Part shown: piece by piece, positions 17,582-27,105 of the stretch
How positions within the stretch are numbered: the first letter of the stretch is position 1
Layout: each line of letters starts with the position of its first letter
Source of the DNA: JBBQXK01 sp052387255
Lineage (GTDB): Bacteria > Pseudomonadota > Alphaproteobacteria > Rhodobacterales > Rhodobacteraceae
Direction of reading: 5' to 3'
DNA length: 64,000 nucleotides
NCBI GenBank assembly: GCA_052387255.1
Contig: JBQTJI010000019.1
Coordinates: 62,001 to 126,000 of the forward strand
Position numbers and translations under genes: made by a program
Notes under the pieces: generated by a model
The model's database searches: none
Told to the model about the DNA's origin: nothing
The model's input: the letters and a program-made list of their open reading frames with translations, nothing else

Positions 17582-18871
17582 CTAGCGCAGCCTTTCGCGC
17601 AAGGAAAAGTACCACATGCCCAGGGCCAGGGCCTGCTGTCCGGCCCATTGGCCGAAGGGCAGGCGGATGTGGCGGACCTGGGCGAAGGTGTCGAACTCGG
17701 TCATGTGGCCGGTGATCGCCTGCGCCATGATCTGGGCCACGATGTGGCTGGTGGCGATGCCGTGGCCGGAATACCCCTCGGCATAGAACAGGTTGCGGCC
17801 GATGCGGCCGAGGTGGGGGATGCGGTTGATGATGATGCCGTCCTGCCCGAACCATTGGAAGTCGATGGCCACGCCCCGCAGACGCGGATAGGTCGCCTCG
17901 ATCGACGGGCGCAGCGTGTCGGCAATGCCGGTGATGTCCGTGCCGCGATAGCTGGTGCCGCCGCCGAAGATCAGGCGGCGGTCGGCGGTCAGGCGGTGAT
18001 AGTCCAGCACAAAGCGGTTGTCGTAGATCGCCAGGTCCTGCGGGTTGATCGCATGGGCCGTGTCCGGCGGCAGGGGGGCGGTGGCGACGATGCCCAGGCT
18101 GGCGGGGAACAGCGCGCCGCGCATGGCCCCACGCCCGAGGCGGTGATAGGCGTTCCCGGCCAGCAGGACGGTGGCGGCGGTGACGTTGCCGGTGGCGGTG
18201 TTCACCACGGGGCGGGGGCCGTCCTGCACGTCCAGCACGCGTGTCCCCTCGAAGATGCGCACGCCCAGGGATGATGCCGCCTGCGCCTCGCCCCGCACCA
18301 GGTTCAGGGAATGCAGGTGCATGTTGCGGCGGTTGACCAGACCGGCCAGGTACAGCGGGCTTTCGACCAGCGCCTGCATCGCCGGGCCCTCGGCCCATTC
18401 GACATCGGCCCCCATGCCGCGCGCCTGCGCCTGTTCAAACAGCGTGCGCAGGGCGGTGACATGTGCGGGCTTGGTGGCGGTCTGGACATGGCCATGCTTG
18501 AGGTCGCAGGCGATGGCAAAGCGGTCCACCCGCGCCTTGATGATCGCGTGACCCCGCCAGCGCAGGTTCCAGATGTAGTCGTCGGCGTCCGCCCCCAGCA
18601 CCCGGCGAAATTCGCGCGCCATCGCCCCGTCGCCCGACAGCGACCCCGTCACCTGGCCCCCGTTCCGCCCCGAGGCCCCCCAGCCGACGCGGTTCTGTTC
18701 CAGCACCACCACCGACAGCCCGCGTTCCGCCAGTTCGATGGCGGCGTTGATGCCGGTAAAGCCGCCGCCGATGACGCAGACATCGGCCTCTACCGACCCG
18801 TCCAGGGACGGGAAGGGCGGTATCGGATGGGCCGTGGCGGCGTAGTAGGACGGGGGAAAGGGATCGGGCAT
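17582..18871 (-). CDS. FAD-dependent oxidoreductase, gamma-glutamylputrescine oxidase-like
   Basis: A 429-residue DAO-family enzyme. It starts with the 'DPFPPSYYAAT' lead typical of PuuB-like proteins, then the FAD motif 'DVCVIGGGFTGINAAIELAERG' and the 'GWGASGRNGGQ' loop. Further family motifs are 'FGGGTSYRGTD' and the C-terminal 'GYSGHGIATSH'. PuuB oxidises gamma-glutamylputrescine during putrescine use; many relatives act on other amines. I chose ATG 18871, as the 18 extra residues of the longer ORF do not fit. It is a single gene with no pathway partners next to it; the polyamine-type importer lies 31 kb away. Confidence 0.87.
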   Translation of the reverse strand: MPDPFPPSYYAATAHPIPPFPSLDGSVEADVCVIGGGFTGINAAIELAERGLSVVVLEQNRVGWGASGRNGGQVTGSLSGDGAMAREFRRVLGADADDYIWNLRWRGHAIIKARVDRFAIACDLKHGHVQTATKPAHVTALRTLFEQAQARGMGADVEWAEGPAMQALVESPLYLAGLVNRRNMHLHSLNLVRGEAQAASSLGVRIFEGTRVLDVQDGPRPVVNTATGNVTAATVLLAGNAYHRLGRGAMRGALFPASLGIVATAPLPPDTAHAINPQDLAIYDNRFVLDYHRLTADRRLIFGGGTSYRGTDITGIADTLRPSIEATYPRLRGVAIDFQWFGQDGIIINRIPHLGRIGRNLFYAEGYSGHGIATSHIVAQIMAQAITGHMTEFDTFAQVRHIRLPFGQWAGQQALALGMWYFSLRERLR

Positions 18872-19398
18872 GCGGGCAGGCTTTCGCGGACGGCAGGAAC
18901 GCAGGTCCGTTCCGGTGCGGGACATGCCCGTCGCATACAGCCAATCCGGCGGGCGCGCAGCGGCAAAACACCGGGGGCCGGATCGGGACGTGCAAAGCAG
19001 GCAAGAACATCCGCTCGGGCGTAAGGCAATCCCTCCGACAGCGCCCGGGCTTGCGCGCCGCGCACGTCGGCAGGGGTCCGGTCCGCGGGGCGGTCGTCCC
19101 TGTACGACGCCATGCGCGGAACGGGGAACGGAACCCGCCCGTCGGCCCGCAGGTGCCGCTCGAGTCGCGCAACGACCGCAGGATGAGCGCGATTTTCCAA
19201 AGGTCGCCGAAGTTGCCGCCTTATACGACCAGAGATAGTCAAGCCATTGATTTTATAGTGAAATTCTACTCTTGACGCCATCGTCAGCCCCCGAAGCGCC
19301 ACATTTGGCGGGCAGTTGTGATGCCTTGCTCACATCGGCTTCGGGCCGGGAGCAACCCCACGAACGAGCTGCCCATGTCACCCCACCGGAGCAAAACG
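18872..19398. other. 527-bp intergenic region with an AT-rich leader before the fimbrial cluster
   Basis: No gene is convincing here. The section 19205-19275 is much AT-richer than its surroundings and carries GTCAAG (19238-19243) and CTTGAC (19271-19276) as an inverted pair. This is the probable promoter and control area of the Csu-type operon. Exact -35/-10 elements cannot be fixed by eye. Confidence 0.4.
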
Positions 19399-19896
19399 AT
19401 GTCCCATTTCCTCGTCCGCGCGGCCCTGTTGGCCATCGGCCCGCTTGCCGTTTCAGCCTCGGTCGCACAGGCCGCCGAAGTTGCCAGCACCGACCTGTTC
19501 GTGACCGCCACGGTGCTGGACAGCTGCATCGTCACCGCGCCCACGGGCCTGGTCTTTGCCGCCGTCAACACCGGCGTTGCCACCGCCCAGACGGTGCAAG
19601 GCACCATCGCCGTCGTCTGCACGGCGGCCAAGGCCAACGTGTCGATCAACATGGAAGGCGGCGACAATGAGGATGGCGGCCAGCGCAACATGAAAAGCGC
19701 GGCGAACGACCTGTTGCCTTGCGTCATCACCTCGGACGCGGCGCACACCACGGCGGTGGACGTGGGCGACGACCTGTACACCGGCCCGCTGAACGCCGTG
19801 GCCCCCAACGTGTTCCCGGTCTACGGCCAGATCCCGGCAGGCAGCTATGCGGCGGGCATCTATACCGACACCGTGCGCGTCACGCTGAACTACTGA
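19399..19896 (+). CDS. Csu-type fimbrial major subunit (spore coat U domain)
   Basis: A 165-residue secreted protein with a signal peptide of about 25 residues ending 'AQAAE'. ATG 19399 is preceded by GGAG at seven bases. The mature part has the SCPU pattern: 'FVTATVLDSCIVTAPTGLVF' near the N-terminus, paired cysteines, and a C-terminal donor strand 'GIYTDTVRVTLNY'. Such subunits polymerise by donor-strand exchange into archaic (Csu) pili used for attachment and biofilms. It is the first gene of a chaperone-usher cluster and appears intact. Confidence 0.88.
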   Translation: MSHFLVRAALLAIGPLAVSASVAQAAEVASTDLFVTATVLDSCIVTAPTGLVFAAVNTGVATAQTVQGTIAVVCTAAKANVSINMEGGDNEDGGQRNMKSAANDLLPCVITSDAAHTTAVDVGDDLYTGPLNAVAPNVFPVYGQIPAGSYAAGIYTDTVRVTLNY

Positions 19897-19922
19897 AAAA
19901 CAAGAAACCACGAGGCCCAAAA

Positions 19923-20360
19923 ATGTCGAGCAAATCCCTGTTGACGTTGCTGGGCGTGGCACTGTTGCTGGTGATGTCGGCGGCGGGGCCTGCCCTGGCG
20001 GACAGCCTGGCCGTGTCACCCACGCGGCTGGTGGTGCCTGCCCCCGCGCAGGCCACCACGATGACGATCAAGGCCGAAGGCCGCGCCGGGTCGGTCGTGC
20101 AGATCCGCGTGATGTCCTGGAAGAAGGGCAGCGACCCGAACAACCTGAAGGCCACCAGGGCGGTCCAGGTCAGCCCGCCCGCCGCCAAGCTGGGCGCCCG
20201 CCAGAAACTGACCCTGCGGATCGTGCGCACCGCGAAAAAGGCGGTGCGGGGCAGCGAATGCTACCGCGAGCTGATCGACCGCCTGCCGACCAAGTCGAAC
20301 GACGGTCAGGCGGTCAAGCTGCAGGTGCGGCAGTCCGTGCCCCTGTGCTTCGAGTCCTGA
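19923..20360 (+). CDS. Periplasmic pilus chaperone, first domain only
   Basis: A 145-residue protein with a signal peptide ('LLTLLGVALLLVMSAAGPALA') and then only one PapD-like immunoglobulin domain: 'SLAVSPTRLVVPAPAQATTMTI', 'QIRVMSWKKG', 'SPPAAKLGARQKLTLRI', 'CYRELIDRLPT' and the strand 'VKLQVRQSVPL'. Normal Csu/FGL chaperones are about 230-260 residues with two domains. Here the stop comes at the domain boundary, and only about 70 bp lie before the usher, so domain 2 is absent, not shifted into another frame. It may be truncated or a real single-domain form. It lies between the pilin and usher genes as expected. Confidence 0.8.
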   Translation: MSSKSLLTLLGVALLLVMSAAGPALADSLAVSPTRLVVPAPAQATTMTIKAEGRAGSVVQIRVMSWKKGSDPNNLKATRAVQVSPPAAKLGARQKLTLRIVRTAKKAVRGSECYRELIDRLPTKSNDGQAVKLQVRQSVPLCFES

Positions 20361-20432
20361 TCCCGGGGGAGGGATCGGGTTTCGGGCGGGGCGGGCGCTA
20401 GACCGCGCGGGTCCCGGCCCTTGGTCAGGGCC

Positions 20433-22832
20433 ATGATGGGGCAACGACAACGACATCGCGCGCTGCTGGCGACGCTGGTGCTTCTGGCACCGGCGCTGCC
20501 CGGTGCGACGCAGGACGCCGACCTGACGGTCACGGCGGAGCTTGCCGAACCGGCGGAGGGCGACCGCATTCCGCTGTACCTTGCGGTATCGGTGAACGGC
20601 CAGCCGACGAACCTGGTCGCCGAGTTTGCGCTGGACCCGGCCACGGGGCGCATGTTCTCGCCCCGGTCGGAACTGCTGGAGGTCGGGCTGCAACCGGGCC
20701 GCGACCTGGGCCGGATGGTCGATCTTCAGGCGATGCCGGGCGTGCGGTTCAGCTATGACGAGGGTGCCCAGACCATCGACATCGCAGCCCCGCACGGCGT
20801 GCCGCAGACCGAGGTCGTGTCGGCCATGCCCGAGGCCGACCCTGCTGACGCCCGAGCGCAGCTATGGCGCGGTGCTGAACTACAGCCTGGACGGGGAACA
20901 CCAGCGGATCGACGGCGCGGGCAACCTGTCGTCGGTGTCGGCCAGCCTGGACGGATGGATCTTTGCGCCCTTCGGCACGCTGCGGTCAACCGGCGTGCTG
21001 CGACGCGCCGACGGCGGTGCCGGGGAACGGGTGCGGCTTGAGACGACCTATCAGGTGTCCAGCCCGAAGCGGCGGCTGACACTCGCGGCGGGCGACGTGC
21101 AATCCTCGGCCCTGGCCTGGACGCGGTCGGTCCGCATGGGGGGCGTGCAGCTGCGCCGCGACTTCGGCCTGCGCAGCGATCTGGTGACGCAGCAGTTGCT
21201 GTCCTTTGACGGGGCGGCGGCGGTGCCGTCGACCGTCGATGTGTTCATCGACAACAACCGCACCTATTCGGGCGGGCAGGATCCGGGACCTTTCCGGCTG
21301 GAGGATCTGCCGGCACGGTCGAGACCGGGCGAGGCGCTGATCGTGGTGACCGATGCCAACGGGCGGCGGACGACCAGGGCCGTGTCCTTCTATGTCTCGC
21401 AGAAACTGCTGAAGAAGGGGCTGCTCGACTTTTCCATCGAGGCGGGCCGCGCGCGTGAGGGCTGTGGCACGGAATGCGGCCGCTATGGCGAGGACAGTAT
21501 CCTGTCGAGCAGCCTGCGCTATGGCCTGACCGAGCGGATGACGGTCGAGGGCAACGTGCAGGTCAAGTCCGACCTGACGCTGCTGGGCCTGGGCCTGACC
21601 ACGGTTCCCTTCAACCTGGCCGAGGTCAGCGTGGCCGTCGGGGCCAGCGAGTACCAGGGCGTGACCGCAGGCTTTGCCTATGGCGCGGTGCAGACGCGGC
21701 TGGGGAGTGTGGACATCAACGGTTCGGTGCGCCTGTCCGAGGATGGTCATGCCGATCTGGCCTATGCGACGGGGGTCGATTTCCTGGGGCAGGATGCGGT
21801 TGCGGGCACTGCGCCGCTGCTGGAAACGCAGCGGATGCAGACCGCGCTCAGCCTGTCGGTGCCGGTCGATGGGGATACCAACCTGGGCCTCGGCTATGTC
21901 GCCTCGCGGCGCGAGAATTCGCGCGACGAACTGGTGACCATGTCGCTGGGGTGCGATCTGCCGGACCTGAACGGATCGTTCAGCCTCTATGGCTCGCACG
22001 ACCTGATCTCGGGCGACACGCGGGCGGCGATGGGGCTGACCATCGCCACGGGCAAGCGCAAGACGGTACGCACGAACCTGTCGCGCGATCCCGATGGCAG
22101 CCTGATCGGCGGCGTGCACCTTGCGCGCGCGATCAGCGACCGGCACGGCGACTACGGCTATTCGGCCGAGTTGCAGCGCGACCGGACCGGCGACGTCGCG
22201 TTCAGCGGGCAGGCGAGTACCTGGGCCGTTTTGGCCGGTCGAGCGTCACGCTCCGGTCGGGCAACGGCCAGACGGGTGTGCGCGTGCGGCTGGACGGGGC
22301 GCTGGCGATGACGGGCGGGGCCGTGGCCATCGGCAACCGCGTGACCGACAGCTTTGCCATCGTCGATGCCGGGGCGGCGGGGCTGCCCGTCAACGTCCAC
22401 AACCGCCCCGTCACGCGGACCGGGCGCGGCGGCAAGGCGCTGGTCACGGGGTTGCGGTCGAACCGGCGCAACCGCGTGTCGGTCGATGTGGGCGACGTGC
22501 CGGCCGAGGTGGCGCTGGATGCAACCGCGATGGACGTGGTGCCCGCGATCAGATCGGGGGTGCGCGTCAGCTTCGGGGGGCAGACCGAGACCAGTGCCGT
22601 GGTGATCCTGCGCAACGCGGCGGGGGCCGAGGTCGAACCTGGGGGTGTCGCCTTTCTGAACGGCGGGCGGGAGGAGTTCTTTGTCGGCTTCGGCGGCGAG
22701 ACGCTGGTGCAGGGTCTGCGCGGCAGCAACACGCTGTGGGTGCGGAGCGAGACGGGCGAATGCGCGGCGGCGTTTGCCTTTGCGCCCCGTCCCGGCCCGA
22801 TGCAGGTGATCGAGGGGGTGGTGTGCGAATGA
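20433..22832 (+). pseudogene. Csu-type outer-membrane usher, two frameshifts
   Basis: Joined across three frames this is a full-length usher of about 800 residues: signal peptide, N-terminal domain with 'EGDRIPLYLAVSVNGQ', a beta-barrel with the plug region 'VDVFIDNNRTYSGGQDPGPFRLEDLP', and a C-terminal domain ending 'GPMQVIEGVVCE'. The frame moves near 20838-20845 (one base gained or two lost after 'MPEAD') and again near 22211-22216 (one base lost after 'FSGQA'). No single frame encodes a working protein. The start is ATG 20433 or 20436. The stop overlaps the tip-gene ATG. Real decay or assembly indels are both possible, but three shifts within 2.2 kb favour decay. Confidence 0.82.
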
Positions 22833-23765
22833 CCCTGCTTCGTGTCCTTCTGGCGGGCCTGCTGCTGTGTCTTGCCTCACCCGCCCTGGCCCAGACCTGC
22901 ACCGCGACGACGCCCGACTTCAACTTTGGCACCGTGTCGCTGCGGTCGGGGGCGGTGAACCAGACCTCGGGCAGCGTGACTGTCGAGTGCCGGGGTGGGC
23001 TGTTGGGCGGGACGGCGCATCCCGGTCGGGGTCTGCCTGACCTTTGGCGGCGGCAGCGCCAGTGACGGCGGTGTGCCGCCCCGCCGCTACATGATCGGGC
23101 CGGGTGGCGGGCTGCTGGAATACCGGCTGCGGCGCGGCGGGTCATCCGCCCCGCTGTACCAGGTCTTTGTCGAGGTGCTGGTCGTGCTGGGCCATGGCAG
23201 CGTGACGGTTCCCATCGATGCCGACATCGTCGGCACCGACGTCACCCTGCCGACCGGGGCCTATGCCGCCGGTTTTTCGGGCGCGGGAGCTGCGGGGGTG
23301 CGGATGAGGACCGGCGTGCTGACCTGTGACCTTCTGGGCACGGAACAGCCGGCGGGCAGCTTTGCGGTGACGGCCACGCTGGCCTCAAGCTGCCAGGTCA
23401 CGACCGGCGCGCTGGATTTCGGCAACATCGGGGCGAATGTCGCGGCCCATGTCGACGCCAGTGCCACCATCGAGGTCCGCTGCACCGCAGGCACTGCCTA
23501 TCGCGTGTCGCTGGGCCCGGGCGGCGGGCAGGGGGTGACCGGGCCGACCACGCGCAGGATGCGCAACCTGTTGTTCGCGCTGATCTATGGGCTGTACCAG
23601 GACCCCGGTCGCAGCATGCCCTGGGGCGACACGATGGGCGACAGCGTGACCGGCACAGCCGCAGGGGCGACGCAGGTGTTCACCGTCTTCGGGCGCATCT
23701 TTGCCGGGCAGCAGGCGGCGGTCGGGGTCTATCCCGACAGTGTCGTCGTGACCATCGCCTACTAG
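22829..23765 (+). pseudogene. Csu-type tip adhesin with two SCPU domains, frameshifted
   Basis: The gene starts at ATG 22829 overlapping the usher stop. It encodes a signal peptide ending 'ASPALAQ' and an SCPU domain opening 'FNFGTVSLRSGAVNQTSGSV'. Around 23000-23020 the frame shifts (one base gained or two lost). The rest of domain 1 ('RIPVGVCLTFGGG') and a second SCPU domain ('SFAVTATLASSCQVTTGALDF' to 'VYPDSVVVTIAY') follow in another frame. The two-domain layout matches CsuE-like tip subunits that make the adhesive end of the pilus. Confidence 0.8.
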
Positions 23766-23804
23766 GCGGCCTGGCGTTTCGTTCGGGGGGCAACACCACC
23801 TGTG

Positions 23805-23834
23805 TTGACTTGGCCGATGCGGCTTGCGTACCTT
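23805..23834 (+). promoter_or_regulatory. Candidate promoter of the TRAP operon
   Basis: TTGACT (23805-23810) and TACCTT (23829-23834) are separated by 18 bp, about 20 bp before the likely DctQ start at 23856. It matches a weak sigma-70 promoter. Confidence 0.35.
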
Positions 23835-23855
23835 CGCATCAAGCAAGGGGTGCGG

Positions 23856-24422
23856 ATGCCACACTTCATCAAGGCCTACGTCCGGGTTGTGGACGGGATC
23901 GCCGACCGCGTCGGAATTTTTGCGATGTACCTGATCTTCCTCATGATCGGCGTCCTGCTGTTCGATGCGGTCACGCGCAATGTCATCGGCCTGCCGCAGA
24001 GCTGGTGCATCGAGTTCACCCAGTTCACGCTGGCCGCCTATTATTTCCTGGGCGGTCCGATGACGCTGAAGAACGACGACCATGTGCGCATGGACCTGTT
24101 CTATGCAGGCATGTCCGAACGCGGGCGCACGCGGATGGACCTGATCACCGTAGGCTGCCTGCTGTTCTACCTGTGCGTGATGCTGTTCGGGTCGATCTCG
24201 AGCCTGCAATACGCCATCGAGACGGACGAGCGGCGGTTTTCCATCTGGAACCCGTCGATGATCCCGATCAAGACGCTGATGGTGGCCTGCATCGTGCTGA
24301 TGATCCTGCAGGCGGTGTCGCTGATCTTCAAGCATTGGGCGGTGCTGCGGGGCGAACACCTGGGCAGGCCCATCGATCCCCGCGAGAACCCGCTGGCCCA
24401 CCACGAGGAGCCGCGCGCATGA
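23856..24422 (+). CDS. dctQ: TRAP transporter small permease (DctQ)
   Basis: A 188-residue protein with four membrane segments. The 'DAVTRNVIGLPQSWCIEFTQF' region between segments 1 and 2 is the DctQ family signature ('R...pw..E...'). ATG 23856 has AAGGGG at five bases; an upstream ATG at 23802 would overlap the promoter. It forms the membrane complex with DctM, coupled by an ATGA overlap, and imports an organic acid with the sodium gradient. Confidence 0.9.
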   Translation: MPHFIKAYVRVVDGIADRVGIFAMYLIFLMIGVLLFDAVTRNVIGLPQSWCIEFTQFTLAAYYFLGGPMTLKNDDHVRMDLFYAGMSERGRTRMDLITVGCLLFYLCVMLFGSISSLQYAIETDERRFSIWNPSMIPIKTLMVACIVLMILQAVSLIFKHWAVLRGEHLGRPIDPRENPLAHHEEPRA

Positions 24423-25750
24423 GCTATGAACTCATCGCGCTTCTGATGTTCGCGTCGATGCTGGTCTTGATGCTGACCGGGCAGCGGGTGTTCGCGGCGG
24501 TGGGGTTTGTCGCGGCGGGAGCTGCGCTGCTGCTGTACGGCACGGGCGGCGTCGAGATGCCCTTCAACGCCACGTTCAAGCTGTTCAACTGGTTCCCCAT
24601 GCTGACGCTGCCCATGTTCATCTACATGGGCTACATCCTGTCGGAATCCGGCATCGCGGAAGACCTGTACCGGATGTTCCACGTCTGGCTTGGGCGGTTT
24701 TCCGGCGGGCTGGCCATCGGGACGATCCTGCTGATGGTGGTGATCAGCGCAATGAACGGGCTGTCGGTGGCGGGCATGGCAATCGGCAGTGCCATCGCCC
24801 TGCCCGAGATGCTGCGGCGCGGTTACGACAAGGTGCTGATCACCGGCGTGGTGCAGGGCGGATCGACCCTGGGCATCCTGATCCCGCCCTCGGTGGTGAT
24901 GGTGCTGTACGGCGTCATCGCGCGCGAGCCGGTCAGCCAGTTGTGGCTGGCGGGCATCGGGCCGGGGCTGCTGATGGCGACGATCTTCTGCGTCTACATC
25001 TATGTGCGGGTGAAGATTAACCCCTCGCTTGCGCCGCCGCTGTCGGACGCGGAACTGAACATGCCGCTGGGCGAGAAACTGGCGCTGTTGGGCGCGGGGA
25101 TCATCCCCTTCCTGATCTTCTTTGCCATGATCGGGCTGTTCCTGATGGGCTATACCAGCCTGGTCGAAAGCTCTGCCGTGGGGGCCGGGGCCTCGACCCT
25201 GGCGGCCTGGTGGAAGGGTCGCCTGACCCGCGCCCTGATCCACGAGACGGCGCGCAAGACGCTGGCCATCTCGTGCATGTTCCTGTGGCTGATCCTGGCG
25301 GCGCTGGCGTTTTCGTCGGTGTTCGACGGGATCGGGGCGGTCAGGGCCATCGAGTCGATCTTCATCACCAACTGGGAACTGACGCCCTGGCAGGTGATCA
25401 TCCTGATGCAGGTCAGTTTCATCGTGATGGGCATGTTCCTGGACGACACCGCGATGCTGGTGATCGTGGCCCCACTGTATGTGCCGTTGGTCGACCGCTT
25501 GGATCTGGGCATCGAGGGGCAGATGATCTGGTTCGGCATTCTCTACACGATGACCTGCCAGATTGCCTACATCACGCCGCCCTTCGGCTATAACCTGTTC
25601 CTGATGCGCGGGCTGGCCCCCAAGGAGATTGGCATGGTCGACATCTATCGCTCGATCTGGCCTTTCGTGATCATGATCGGGATATCCATCGTCCTGGTCA
25701 TGGTCTTCCCCCAGATCGCCATGTGGCTGCCCACCTACGTCCGAGGATAA
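24419..25750 (+). CDS. dctM: TRAP transporter large permease (DctM)
   Basis: A 443-residue integral membrane protein with about 12-13 hydrophobic segments. Family stretches are 'LPMFIYMGYILSESGIAEDLYR', 'GSTLGILIPPSVVMVLYGVI', 'MGMFLDDTAMLVIVAPLY' and 'ITPPFGYNLFLMRG'. The conserved IPPS and TPP segments form the transport core. It starts at ATG 24419 inside the DctQ stop. It is the elevator-type sodium-coupled permease of the TRAP system. Confidence 0.93.
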   Translation: MSYELIALLMFASMLVLMLTGQRVFAAVGFVAAGAALLLYGTGGVEMPFNATFKLFNWFPMLTLPMFIYMGYILSESGIAEDLYRMFHVWLGRFSGGLAIGTILLMVVISAMNGLSVAGMAIGSAIALPEMLRRGYDKVLITGVVQGGSTLGILIPPSVVMVLYGVIAREPVSQLWLAGIGPGLLMATIFCVYIYVRVKINPSLAPPLSDAELNMPLGEKLALLGAGIIPFLIFFAMIGLFLMGYTSLVESSAVGAGASTLAAWWKGRLTRALIHETARKTLAISCMFLWLILAALAFSSVFDGIGAVRAIESIFITNWELTPWQVIILMQVSFIVMGMFLDDTAMLVIVAPLYVPLVDRLDLGIEGQMIWFGILYTMTCQIAYITPPFGYNLFLMRGLAPKEIGMVDIYRSIWPFVIMIGISIVLVMVFPQIAMWLPTYVRG

Positions 25751-25798
25751 CCAGACGCGGCACATGAAGCCGCACCACTTCCAGCAAGGAGACTGCCA

Positions 25799-26878
25799 AT
25801 GACCGACCTTCTGAAGCCTCTCAGCCCGTCCGAGAGAATCCTCGCCAGCCGCCGCAAGTTCATGACGACTGCAGGATTCGGTGCTGCTGCCACCCTTGCC
25901 GCACCGTCCATCGTCCGCGCCCAGGCGCCGATCAAGTGGCGGCTGCAGTCGTATTCCGGCGCGCCGCTGGGGGCCCATGTCATCAAGCCGCAGATCGACG
26001 CATTCAACGCCGCCGCGAACGGCCAGATGGAGATCGAGCTCTACTATTCCGACCAGTTGGTCCCCACCGCTGAACTGTTCCGCGCCCTCCAGAACGGCAC
26101 AATCGACGCCGTGCAGTCTGACGAGGCGACAATGGCCTCTCCCGTCGACATCGCGGTGTTCGGGGGCTACTTTCCATTTGCCACCCGCTATTCGCTCGAT
26201 GTGGCGGCGTTGTTCACCTATTACGGCCTGAACGAGATCTGGGCCGAGGCCTATGCCGGGGTCGAGAATGTCACCTGGCTGTCGACCGGTGCCTGGGATC
26301 CGCTGCACATATTCACGGTGGACAAGCCGATTCGCTCCCTTGCCGACATGAACGGTGTGCGCGTGTTCGGCGTGCCGACCGCCGGTCGGTTCCTGTCGCG
26401 CTATGGCCTGGTGCCGGTGACCGTGCCCTGGGAAGACGTGGAGGTCGCCTTGCAGACGGGCGAGCTGGACGGTGTGGCCTGGTGCGGGTTCACCGAGGCT
26501 TATGAGGTCGGCTGGGCCGATGTCTGCAAGTACGCCCTGTCGAATTCGGTCACCGGGGCCTGGTTCGGCAGCTATTTCGCCAACACCGAAAGCTGGGCCA
26601 AGGTGCCGCCGCACCTGCAGCAGCTGTACCGCACGACCATCGACCAGAGCCACTATTACCGCAACCTGTGGTACTGGGGCGGCGAGGCCAAGCTGCGCGT
26701 CGAGGGCGAGAAGATGGAGCAGACATCACTTCCCGATGCCGAATGGCAGCAGGTCGTCGCCGATTCCGCCGGGTTCTGGGACGAGATCGCCGCCGAAAGC
26801 CCGCGCGCGGCCAAGGTGGTGGACATCTTCAAGACCTATGCCTCGAACATGGAAAAGGCCGGCTATCCCTATCGCTGA
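25799..26878 (+). CDS. dctP: TRAP transporter substrate-binding protein (DctP family), Tat-exported
   Basis: A 359-residue periplasmic binding protein. The N-terminus carries a twin-arginine signal 'SRRKFMTTAGFGAAATLAAP' with cleavage near 'IVRAQA'. A GGAG precedes ATG 25799. The mature part shows DctP/TakP-like features: 'YYSDQLVPTAELFRALQNGTID', 'NGVRVFGVPTAGRFL' and 'ELDGVAWCGFTEAYEVGWADV'. Relatives bind 2-oxoacids or sugar acids through a conserved arginine; the ligand here is unknown. The order DctQ-DctM-DctP is a complete operon. Confidence 0.92.
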   Translation: MTDLLKPLSPSERILASRRKFMTTAGFGAAATLAAPSIVRAQAPIKWRLQSYSGAPLGAHVIKPQIDAFNAAANGQMEIELYYSDQLVPTAELFRALQNGTIDAVQSDEATMASPVDIAVFGGYFPFATRYSLDVAALFTYYGLNEIWAEAYAGVENVTWLSTGAWDPLHIFTVDKPIRSLADMNGVRVFGVPTAGRFLSRYGLVPVTVPWEDVEVALQTGELDGVAWCGFTEAYEVGWADVCKYALSNSVTGAWFGSYFANTESWAKVPPHLQQLYRTTIDQSHYYRNLWYWGGEAKLRVEGEKMEQTSLPDAEWQQVVADSAGFWDEIAAESPRAAKVVDIFKTYASNMEKAGYPYR

Positions 26879-26888
26879 GCCTTTGACT

Positions 26889-26922
26889 GGCGGCGGCCCC
26901 CGGCGAACGGCGGGCCGCCGCC
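26889..26922 (+). terminator. Strong GC hairpin after the TRAP operon
   Basis: An 11-bp perfect inverted repeat, GGCGGCGGCCC with GGGCCGCCGCC, and a 12-base loop lies 11 bp after the dctP stop. There is no T run. It separates the TRAP operon from the unusual block that starts at 27106. Confidence 0.6.
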
Positions 26923-27105
26923 CCAGGATTGCCGCGCATCCGCCTGGCAAGCGCCGGTCGGGCTGTGCTGCCTTGGCCACGAATCCGATAAACGCAATGC
27001 GCGGCCATCGTGGAATGACCGCAGTCCTTGCCACCCCGATCAGGACGTGACTTCTGTGGTTTTGCAACCCAGAGCCACCGGAGTGGCAAGAACGAGCGCG
27101 GCCCG

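Noticed and set aside
24167..26653. 828-codon minus-strand open frame
   Set aside because: It is antisense to DctM and DctP and rich in His/Arg/Gln, as expected of a shadow frame.
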